The notes below the pieces were generated by a model. That model saw only the letters and a list, made by a program, of their open reading frames with translations. It ran no database searches and was not told the origin of the DNA. The translations under genes and the position numbers were made by a program. DNA of 64,000 bases from Cristatella mucedo. Lineage: Eukaryota > Bryozoa > Phylactolaemata > Cristatellidae. Position 1 is the first letter of the stretch. Each line of letters opens with the position of its first letter. Of the stretch, positions 22,201 through 34,200 are shown piece after piece. The stretch spans positions 2,179,001-2,243,000 of the forward strand of contig WPIO01000005.1 of assembly GCA_009760855.2 (NCBI GenBank), read 5' to 3'.

Positions 22201-25200
22201 TCCTGCTCTATTTATGAGTGTCAGCCAATCAGCCGCGTGTGGTGTTACGCATGGCAACCAGCATTTTGTATTCCTTGCTGTCTACCTTTTCACAGCAGAT
22301 TGGAGAAGAGCATGCGCTAGTACGAACTGCTGGTGCTGCTCCTATAGGAAACATGACCTTTACTTTGTCGTTGCTAGCATACAGTCCGCCGAAGAGACTA
22401 GTGCTGATCAGCAGAAGTCAGCAATCGCTCCACCGCAACTGCTTCATGCACTGGACGCCGCTGTTAAAGGAACCGTGATGCCACCAGACATCCACCACGA
22501 GCCGGCTCTTGGACGAGCTGGAGAAGCAATGTCTGCTTCAAGCCAGCCTGACAAGGCAGAAGAGGTAAATATTCGATGCTGCTGCTGCAAATGAAAACCA
22601 CCAGCAACGTTCGTGTTACAAAGATGGTAGTAATGAAGAGTTTAACGGTAATTGAATGTGCAGCGTCTTGTCTTTGCAACTCCTGTATCCAGCCCTCTGT
22701 CGATATTTTGGCTGCTGGAACAAACTGAGAAATAAAGTCCCTCCCACTTAATAAGTGTTGCTGAACATGACATCGTTAATGTTGAGGCTTGCTTTAGCAA
22801 CTGATTATTTTGTCAAGTCCATGCTGTAAACATAGAGGTCTGCATTAAGACATGGTAAGATGATCTGTTGGCAGGACTCAGGGAACAGCAGCTTTCAAAG
22901 AACACTCGTATGGAATTTTGAGGACATTAAAATGCTCATCGGCACAGACCTGCCTATATTTGGTGGTGGATCCCAGCCAGCTGTAAGCCTGCGGCTTCGG
23001 TAGGTAGCATTTAGCAGCGAGGTAACTGGAGCATGAGCGCAAAACCGGAAGTAAGCTATGTAAACATATTTGACTGATAGACCATGTTTGTACATCTGTC
23101 GTTTGCACTATGTGAAGTAAAGTAAAAGGTTGGGTGATTTAATTCAACTGCCTCACGTGTATGGCAGCAGAAAGACCTTATAGGCGATCGTTCACCCTAA
23201 TCCCCCCCACTTGCAGTGGGCAGTAAAGGATTGCCGTCAGTCGGAACTGAACCAAGGACGTGATCTTTTAAGTGCGAGCAACTTACCTCTATGTGTTTAT
23301 TTCGTATTTGTAGCCGGATTCTTGTTGCTAGCCAGATGCTCCTAATTTTATGCCAGGCAGCCAGTTATGGACAGCTAGCTTGCAAAATAACATCTGATCA
23401 AAATAAAATATCTGATCTTCATATATGCAGGCAACACTTATACTTTTTCTGAGCCTGTTTGCCAGAGCGAGCACTAGGGTAGTCTCACCAAATGCAATTT
23501 GGCCTATCACTGCGTTAGGCCTCTAGAGAACACGGGGTATTACGTTTTCACTGCTCAATTGCAGTTTACCAGGGGTAGCATGCCACCATTTGGACCAGGG
23601 GTAAGGTGCCCGTCTTTAACGACCAAGGTCGTAGGCTCGAGCCCTGAGGCGTACGGACAGTGCCTGGATAGAGATTAAGTTCTCTTAGGTTGCTACACAA
23701 ATGAGTTATAATTTTTGTATAGTTTATGTGAAAACCTGTGTGGCCAAACTAGTCCTCCCGAGGTCAGAGTGGTTCCTTGCAGAAGAAGTGAGAAAATTGC
23801 AAGGTATTTTTAGGTTCTTTGATCCATACTGCTGTGGATGATCACTCCTACTAGGTATTTACAAAGTACGTAGCCGACTGAGTCAGTCATTGTCTATTTT
23901 AGTTATGAATTTAAAGTCTGCTCTGCATCGGTAATAATCTCTACCAATTGTGTATGATACCACTACTTTTCTTCCGAATAGCTTGATAAATGAAACTCGG
24001 TTGACAGTCTTTAATAGATTGCCAAATCTGACCAGGGATTTTTCCTGCTTTGTGCAAAGTCGAGAGTGGATCCCAGACTGTAGCTAGACCCAGACCTAGG
24101 CTGGTCCAGCCCTTATAACCTGATCAGTTAGGCATTTTATTAAGGTAGGCTTGGAGTGATGATTGCTTTGCCTGAGCCTTACATCTGACAATGGCTATTC
24201 TAATGCTCAAACCAGTATCCTGAGCCAAACAGCTTTTTGAGCCGAACCAGTTTCGTGTCACATTCGTTTGGCAAAAGCCTAACTGCTATGGCTGGCCGAT
24301 CCTGCACCTCAACGGTTGTGGGTTGCCATGTTTTGTGATTTGCTTTGGGCATGTTAGAGAAAGGCGGCCTACACACAAGGACCGTAACGTATCCTGTCCA
24401 TGTCGTCTGGCAGTCAGGTGTCATCCCAGGAGACTTTTCAGCTCTGGAGTGTTCTCCATTTATACAGAGTTTGTGGAGAAGGTAATTTGGGTCCACGGCA
24501 TCGAGTGTCACTTCTGGGCCGTTGACACCCTGCTGTGCTTGGCATTTCGGTCCTGGATGTTGACAAATTTCTTCAAGGCCAAGCGATTATCAAACCGAAC
24601 TTAATTTAGTAAAGCTTAAATGTCCGAATGGAACAAGTGACTTGGCTCTCCACATTGTCTATGCCATAGTAGGCTATGCCATGGTGCGACCATCGTCAAG
24701 TGCTCGTAATGGCTTGTCTTGATCCCCCACAGGCATGCAGACATATGCTTTGTAGGCCTCCAATATCTCAATAGGCTATCCTTTCACAGAACTGCTATGT
24801 CCTCACGAATAGCAGAATGCATCTTTCGGGTTCAAGCAACTTCGTTATGCCAAATCAATCAAATATGCCTATTCACTATTCTCTGAATTTTCAATAGCAT
24901 AAACTAAAATGTTTGTTTAAGGCTCCAGCACTGATACACTTTTACAGATACTTCTCTTAGGAATACTTGACTATTTCCACCTAAACCTCACTAGTTTGGG
25001 TAGCAGCTGAACGAATGCTATATTTGCATAGCTGCCGTCTCATTGTACCTAACAGCAAAACCGTAGAGTTTCATAAAAGCCAAGTTGTTATGGAACCATT
25101 ACTATTGTGAATTTATTTTAGGCATAAGGGATTAGGAAAACGCATCTTGTGCCCATGACAGCTTGGAAATCATGGTTGTTATTTAGGATTTTTAGTTATG

Positions 25201-28200
25201 ATAAATAATGTTAAATCCCATCCTGAGATATGAACCTGGTTTGACTAGGCTGACGTTAATAATGTATTGTACAACATCCTAAAAGAACTAATCTCTATCC
25301 AGGCGCTTGGCAACTCACTGCAAAAGATTAGATTACCAAGGGTGGTAACATGCATGCTATTAAGCATGCCAAGACAAACATGCTTGAGCCAACATGCTAA
25401 AGCAAACATGAAGGCACTCATTTACATGCATATCTGCTTCTGAAAATTGCATCTATTCCTATCACTCAGTCGTCTGGCTCTCTTTCTCTCTTCTATTTTG
25501 TGATTTGTGTGACAAGCGTAAAAAGTAACGTGTCTTCATTCCAGTTTGACACCTCCAGTCGGAACATCAGTTAAAATAGGCCATGTTCTTGATGCTGCTA
25601 TGTAATTCGATTCAATGTACTGCTTCCAGGCAGCATGAGTTTTTTGATGAGTTGGTGTCATTTTAAATTTGGCAGTGACGCCTCAACACCAATAAATATC
25701 CTGACTGGACTGGAATACTGGCTTGACAACTTAATGTGTAACGTTCCGGAAGTTGCAATGTGCTATCACCTAAACGGTATTGTGCAGGTGAGAAATTGTA
25801 AAATGTTTATATCTGCTTTGCCCCTAGTAATTTGAAGTGTATGTATCTACTGTTTTGGGTTCATAGAACTAAATGGATGCTAGTACAGATGGATGCCAAC
25901 ATTTATTTCATATCTCTGCAGCTAGTCACAATGAGTGTTCGAAAAAAGTATGTCACCATAGGTGCACATATTTCATGCAATGTGCCAGGCACGTGCAGAA
26001 GCAACTACTGCTCAATCACCATTTCCAATGCTCACTTGGGCCTAATCGACCCACACAGATAAGAAGGAAGTATTTTTGTAAATGTAGACGGACTTTGAGG
26101 CAGATATGATGTACCGAAAAAGCTGCAGGTCTCAAGATTTTAGCCAATGATCTTTGACACGGGATGCTTGTCTTTTAACCAGACCACAACACAAGACCTA
26201 TCTCGTAAGTAGTTACAGTCAGCTATGACCAGTAAACATGCAGAGTGCTCTGTGCATACATAGACTGGTCGAACTCGGGCTCATCAAACTAAGATGTATA
26301 GGTATTGTTTGATGTATACCTTTGCTACACGAAATGATGCCAAGGCGTTTGCCTGGCTTTTGAATATTTGAGTTTGACTATGCCGATACGATACGATACG
26401 TCTTTGTTCGTTTCTGTGTATCGAATGATCGCGCTTGCTCTATCTCTATCGCAGCAAAGCTTGCTGCAATATTACTTGATGGGATAGGTGCAGAAGAGAG
26501 CAATCATGACTGTTCTGAATTTTGCCTGCAAAAGACATCAGCATTCGATTGGACTATGCTAGAAGTGTCATGCTGTTCAGAGTTCTAGAGCTAGAGTTCT
26601 AGAGCTTTGACTCTGTACAGCAGAAGAGCAGTAATCTAGATGGTCAGTACTCTTAGTGCTGTCAACTAATCGCTATCCTTGATCTTGCCAGGGCATTGGC
26701 ATGTTATTGCCACGTTTCTTTAACCAAGTTCCAGTGGTCAAAGGCTAGTTCCCGCCGAACCCCGCCATACTCCGGCCACGCTGCTGCTCGCCATGCTGCC
26801 GAGCTAGGGTAAGACGAGCGGCCGTCAGGTTAAACCTCTTTATAAAAACGCATGCGCCAACAACAACAGGGGAACTAGACAAGTCTACAAGGAGGGTCCT
26901 ATACACAGTACACTATGGGGGCGCAAGACGACACAGCAAGCGCGAACAAACGTGCTAGTTGGGGTCAGTCGGCTTCTGCAGTCCTGTCGTTGTACCCACT
27001 CCTAATCCAACAGTACAAGCTTACGCCGTCCAAAACCCGGCTGGCCGAGTAACTGCTTGGCTAGTCCGAGTCGACAACTACCACAGTCGCAAACTTCCAC
27101 CGAAAGACGCCAACACACGGGGGGGGGGGGGGTCACGAACACGCTACACGGGGAACGCGGAATATACACGTCAACGAGCGAGCTATCCAGCTCCGTTCGG
27201 GCCTTGGGTACTCGTTCCCTTTCGTGCGTGGCAGCATCGCCGGAGCACGCCTGCACGAATCCAGGTGCATAACTCGGCGAGACCGGGAGCCTCCAACACC
27301 ACGACTTACTTGGCCAACTTCCCGTACCCAAGAGCCCCAGTGACCTGTCGTCACCACACATCCGGCAATGCATAGGTCCGACCCCGGCCTAGCCGGTGAC
27401 CCTCATTACAGCAGCCTGGTCCCAGCCAACCGAATCCATCCTGGGTACATTTCTATGCCCCCAGCTTAGTTAAAAGGCGAGTCCCACACTGGTATTGTGG
27501 CACGACCCATGCTGCTAAAGTGCCCAATCCGTGTCATATGGTGGCACGGTTTAACCCAATCAGTAATGTGCATTTCTTGGGTGGTTAAATAAGGCCTGCA
27601 CCGTTAGCTATCATTGCTCTCTCGACGGGATCCAGCACCATTTTTTTCCTCACCTTAATCGTTCGAGCCCTCAGAATTTACATTAGCTGTCTAGAACTTT
27701 AAATTTATAGTCTTGCATACATTAAATCTTGGATAGGAACTAATTTTCTGAAACTTCTGACAAGGCACATTGCTCCTTATTTGAAAAAAAGCTAAACGTA
27801 TTATCAGCATCAACTACTAGTGAATCTGTAATTGGTGGAGCAGTGTTGAGATCTTGCATTTAGTATTTGCAATCTTAGTGTCATATTTTCTGGTGCCCTC
27901 TGATTTTTGAAAGCTTTATTCAGAAGAGTGCTTGTTTGGTCCATCATCATATTCATGTTTTCTCTGTCTCTCTCTTGCTTCTCTGTTCAGAATCTGGGTT
28001 GCTTACCTTAGTGGCCAGCTCCTCAATTACTAGCTGAACTGTTACACCAGCATCAGTTTCCTTTTGCTCTAATATGCACTCCTGATAGTAAATTGGCTGT
28101 CTCATTTCTTTAAAGGTCTTTGGAAATACATTATTTTGCTGTTCAGGCCGTAAAGTGATAACTAACGTTTATCATTCTTACTTTCGACATCTTTCCTGAT

Positions 28201-31200
28201 TCGCCCACTCGAAACAAGGAATTTTTCCAGATGCTCTCGGCTGCTACTTCTGCTGCCTCTTACTTCAACCGTCATCTATCCTTGTACTCCAGTCAATCAA
28301 TCCCATGTCACCGTTTTTTCTGTCGCAGGAGATGTAGGCTTCTGGCAACTGGTCAGGCATAAGCAGCCACCTGGGTTTTGAGCTTTGTGCTGTAGACATC
28401 TCACCGTTGTAACCACTACTTAGTCGTCATTGCTCAGTGCAGTTACAGACAAACGGGTACACCCGTGCATCACATTCACACAATACATGCATACACTAGC
28501 ATTCAGAAGTGAGTGCTCATGCCGGAATTGACGATTTCCTGCAGAATCTCACAAAAATGATGATACAATAGCCCCTATAACGTTCAATTAGAAACCGTGA
28601 TCTACTTCTCAAACTAAAACCACCGTGAACCAACAATGCATGACCTCCATAAACGAAAAATCAAGAAAGTATGGCTGTTTTGCCCTAAAAAATGACGTGA
28701 ACAGACAATATTCTCGATCTGTAATGGCAGTACAAAAGAGCTTGGAGGTATAGAAATGGATAGCCCTGAATACAGGCTGAATTTTGACGTTGATATCGTG
28801 TACCGGCTACCGGAAGCAAGCCTTTATCTTTTACTTATGTCTTTTTGGGGCAAACCAACCTTGCTTTCCTGGCCCCTTCCATTTAATTAGTAGATTCACT
28901 TTGGCTTTAGTTTCAAAGTAGATCTACTGTTTGCTATTTGCACTTTTGAGAGGTCTTAGTACCTTAAGTTTTCCGTGGAAGTGCCTTTAGTTTTGCAAGA
29001 ATCTCCAGTACATAGTCAATTCCTGTGTACGTTACTGCTTTTGTCAGGCAGCAGAGTAGACGTGAGGTGGTGCTGCACGACCTGTCTGCCGCCTGTGCTA
29101 TTGGTTAGTGCCTTTGGCTCCTGCAGGCATGCAACTGGGCTAGCTGTTTAGTGCTAAGGCTGGTGCTCTCAAGTGCCTCTTTATTGCAGCAATACGAAAA
29201 GATTCGCACTGAGGACCTGCCTCGCTACAAAGGCTCTCAGTTCTCGCCAAAGCGGATTACAGACGTTGCCCAGAACATTCTGTCCTTCCTTAAGTCGAAG
29301 GCAGCCAGAGAAGGCCATACGTACTGGCTGTACAAAGGTAGGTAGCCTGGCCACATATTGTAGCTCCTTCATACTGCAGCCATGCCGCCTCACACGGTGT
29401 CTGCTGCCACTCTCTGACCTCGTGCTTTGTGCGTATCTTCATTCAACAGCATTCCATATTTGCAGTTTTAATAATAACGATACTAATAATAAGCGATTGT
29501 ATATCACCCTAAGAGAACCAAATCTCTATCCAGGCTCTGTACAACTCACTGCAAGAGAAGCAACAGCCAAGGATTAGTAACACATGAGGTGTCATGTTTA
29601 GACAAGCATGCATAAGCATGCAAGAAGACGCTCAGGACCTCCGGTCGGCAGCTGCTCTGATTAGTAAGATGCACTCAATCAGTCACAGGTAAGCATGAGA
29701 AGCACACGAGAACAAAAGAGCCAAGTTACCTGTAGCACAGGGAAAGTTGAGCCGAATAGGTCGGGTCTTCAGCTGAGACTTAAATGATGCTTTGTCAATG
29801 CAGGTGATGATAGAAACCGGAAGTGGCCTGTCGGTTCATACGAACTGAAGGCCTGATTGCGAAAAGATTTCAGTTTAGTCGAGAAACCCACCGATGTGAC
29901 GACTAAAAGACTGAAAACTTACGAATGTGGGGTGCAATAATAATAATAATAATAATATAAAAATAATAATACAATTGATAAAGCACCCTCAGAGTTTTCA
30001 ATCTCTTTCTAGGCGCTTTACATTTGGTGCAAAGGGAAATGCAATTGAATGGTGAGTAATATCATGCTTGATAAACAAACAACATGAATAACATGGGTGA
30101 CATGCATACGGTCAGCATGCAAATGTGGTCAGTGGCAGCATGCACAGTGTCAGCACTCATAAGCACATAAAGGATGAATCACAGGGACCCAATAAATGCT
30201 GTCCTAAATAGGTGTTTTTAAGTTCTTTTTAAATGTGGTCAAGTCAGGGGATGTTCTGAAACAAGTCGGGAGAGAGTTCCAGGCTTTGGGAGCATACGAA
30301 CTAAATGCACGGTCTCCAAAGGATTTGAGGTTTATACGAGGTATTGGTAGACTGTTGAATTCCGAAAAGCCGGTGGTACGATGCTTTGCCTGGTGGGGGA
30401 GTAGATCTGAGAGATAGGCTGTAGCCAAAGAATGAAGGGACCTAAAAGTGAGCGACAAAACCTTGAAGTCGATCCGTTGCTTGACTCGTAGCCAGTGCAG
30501 GTCGGCGAGAAGTGATGTGATGTGGCAAATGCCGAGCTCACGACAGACAAGCCTAGCTGCGGAGTTTTGCACCAGCTGCAATCGCCTGATTGCACATGCC
30601 GGTAGGCCAGCAAGCAGTGAGTTGCAGAAGTCGAGACGGGATGTCACGAATGCATGGACCAACTTGGACGTGGTATCCTTATCTAAACAAGCCCGAATTT
30701 TAGAAATGCAAGAGTGCTCTGCAGGGCAAGGAGTTGAGATAGATAGGCTGGTGCAAGCGACCGATAGGCTAGCGGAAAGACCTTGAAGTCGATTCTAGGC
30801 CTGATAGGGAACCAGTGAAGGTCAGACACAAATAGTGGAATGCGGCAGCTGTGCTGTCGACAACAGACCAGACGAGCTGCTTAGTTTTACACCAGTAGCA
30901 GCCGAGGGAGTACGGACAGGCCCGGAGTTCTGAACACGACGTCACTAACGCATGAACTGTTATCCATGTGGTTGCTGACGTTGGTTACCATGAAACAGCA
31001 CTCGCAGGTATGGAGTGTATTGAGGACCTGGGCTGCTTGCTTACCAAGGACACTGGAACCAGTTCTATCATGCAGCCTGCGACTCTTAGGTTGTTTATTT
31101 GGCCGAAAACCGAGCCCTTCCTCTCGAGGTGATAGAGAGATGTCAATTAAAGGGCTGGCCACATTGTGCCTCGTTGCTTCTTGCTTTAGCCCCATTTTTC

Positions 31201-34200
31201 TGTCAGCCGGCTTGCAGCTCCAGTACATTATAAGGAAAACCCAGGAACGTGCACTCTGTGAGGGAGGGCAGATGGGACAAGCTGATAAGGCAAGCCCCGT
31301 ATTAGTATTTTTATTGGCTACTCATATCTGCCTTCTGAGCGATGCAGAATACAGTGGTTGACCGTTCTGTAGTAGTTGGCGATAGACCCGGCTCGGCTGT
31401 CATGGCCTGTCACTAAGTGCAACAAGCCCGGCAGATCTGCTACCGGATCAGGCTCACTCAGCCCTGGGCAACTACCAGGTGTATCAAGCTAGATTCCCTC
31501 CCGAGGTTTGACTCGCATGATTCTGTTGGGTGTTTGATAGGCAGGTACACGGCATGACTGGCCAATTCAGTCTACCAGATCCCATCGTTGAACCGTTGCC
31601 TAAAAAACGGTCTAAAACACATCCAATGATCTATGCTACGTCTACAAATGTATGTTACTACTGGTAGTCCCACACTTAAGCGTTCTGCTAAGAGCATATT
31701 AAGTACGATCAAACTAATCAAATGTAATGCAATGTAAAAATGCACATCCAGAAGAAGCACTGGGATGGATTTGGTAAATCTGTATTAGATGGGACCATAA
31801 TTGTAAGGCTTGAGACTAAGTGAGTTTGTGTCTTCGTCGATAGCTTGTTGCAAAAGCAGAACTGCTCCCGTGAACAAGTGACACTCGTCGGCTAGTTGGA
31901 TCGCCATAAGCAACTGGGCATTCAAGAATGGAAAACCATACTACAGTAAAAAAGTTCACAAGTTTTCATCTTCGTTGTGATTGACGTTTTATTTTTGTAC
32001 GATGCAGACTAATCTTAGTACTGTGACGTTTCTGTCTTTAGCTAGCCAGTTGCCAAGCACAATCCAAATGCAAGTGTCTATTGTAAATGCACTAGTCTAA
32101 GATAATAGACTGCTGGTAGCTATTGAAAGTCGCCTTATTTGTGGAATCATCGTGACATGATAGCTTCATGCACGTCACAGCTGCTTCTGTATGAGAATGC
32201 GTGCATCGGTGCCGTGCCGTTGGTGTATCTGTTGGGCACTGTTTGCTTGCTTGTAGAGGGAAATGGTGAGGTGGTTAAGCTGTACGACCTAACGTCACTA
32301 TGTGATACAGTAAGCGACGCCAAGCAGAATCCATTCACCGCTCCACTTGGTATGCTGCTTTATCGTGTGGCAAGAAACATGCTGCAGCAGCAATCTCACG
32401 ATAGTCACAAGCCCAAGAAGGTGCCCATCATCTGCGGACTGCTGGGCAACTGTCTGCTGTTACTAGACCCGGAGCATCACCCACAGGTACGTGTCAAAGC
32501 TGGCTGTTTGTAGTGTGCAGTATCTCACTCAATGGTGGCCCAGCTGCTCTAGCCGTAGCAACAGCAACAGCAAAACAGCTGCAGCAGCCCTAACGAAGCA
32601 GATGCCATGGCTTCAGCCTCATCCTCACCATATTTTGTGCTTAACTTCTGCTTCTGTTAGAAAACATTTTGTGTTTGTTTTGACCCAGGTAATGATTCTG
32701 AGCAGAAGCTGTTACTTTGAAGCTATTTAGGAGTTGGAACCGTGTTCTGTAAACTTTAGATATCAGGGCTCGAATGTGTCAGTTTATGTACATTTAGTAC
32801 CGCAACTAATAATGCAATAGAGGTAAGGCAAATTTTGATGCTGTTGAGGCTACTTGAGCCTGTGTAGTGATTTCGCGAGTGATGCATTTAGCAGCGATAT
32901 GTAGAAAATGATTGCTGAAAGATTTCAATTTAGAATGAAAAACAGCAAGATGACTGGAAACCATGCAACAGATGGTGTGAGCGCTAACTGGACAAGCAGC
33001 AAGGTCGAATGAATAGGCAAGCAAGTGAAGCAACATGAAGATCAGAGAAGGGATCTTGAAGTTGATTGGATGCTTGAAACGGAGCCAGAAAAGCTCAGAG
33101 AGAAGAGATGCGATGTGGCAGCTACACAATTAACGACGGATCAGCCGAGCTGCTGAGTTTTGCACCAGTTGCAGACGATTAAAAGGCGTAGGCCGAGAGT
33201 CCTGAGTAAAGGGAATTGCAGTGGTGCTGATGCAATGTCTTGCAGGCATTAACTAGTTTGGCTGTTGTACCCTTGTCTAAACAGGCTCTGATTTTTTAAA
33301 TAATCCTCGGTTGAAAGTGGGTAGCGCAGTACTCAAAAACTGACAAGTACGATGATGCTGCCGCATTGAACTGCTTATGTTAGTAAACACTATTTTGCAA
33401 CATAGGTAGCTTTTTGCTGCTGCCGTCGGAGAATGTTTGCCGTGTAACCATATGACCGGTGTCCCGATGCTGGTCTTTTCTGTTTTCTTCTTTTCCTTTT
33501 CCTTTCTTTCATCTCTTTAGGAGGCCGCCCCATGGCTGCGTGAGCATGTTCATGGCATCTGATTTGCTCGAATTCTGCTCAGAAATCTGCTGGCAATGCC
33601 CAGTGGCTCGTTCATCGCTGAGCTGAAGGTCACCGTTTTGGTGGCTCCGTGATTATCTCGAGAGGGCTTGTCGACTCCCTTGTGGGCCCCCACTCACTTT
33701 TTATATGCTCTCCATCGTGAATGGCGGTGCTAAATGCCCTGCTTCCCTTGTCGACTGCTTGCGCAGCTGGGTCTGTTGACGCATTGGCAGGTGGTCACGG
33801 CCGCTAACATGTTGCTGAGTGATCTCTATCTGGTTGACTACACCGAGGACGAGGTCGGAGGTTCGGAGAGTGACGACACCGACGAGCAGCAGCATTGGTC
33901 GTCGTCTGAAGATGAAGGCGGTCACTCGCCAGCCGCAGAATCGGTGGTAAGGAACAGCAGCAGCAATCAGCAGCTGGTGCTGTGCAACCACTGCACGAAG
34001 GCTTGTCACAGGTGCTGCTGCTGTGGTGCACCGGCAGTATGCCTGCTAATGCCGCGCATTCTGTTTGAACGCAGCAAGTTTTAGCCGCGTTTTCTTGTTA
34101 AAAGACTGAGAAAAGGCTTTGAGCTCTACGTAAAGAGCGGAAGAGTGGAGTCTCAATAACTCAGTCGCTTGAGCACGCAATCGACGGCCGACTAAACCAG

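Noticed and set aside
24200-24511. 103-codon minus-strand frame with LDAVDPNYLLHKL
   Set aside because: The motif faintly recalls the LINE DTVDHDLLLxKL block, but the following residues do not fit a reverse transcriptase and no tail is present.
26959-27375. 138-codon + frame
   Set aside because: No family motif; it crosses a G13 run and lies in a compositionally odd block that looks like a noncoding element.
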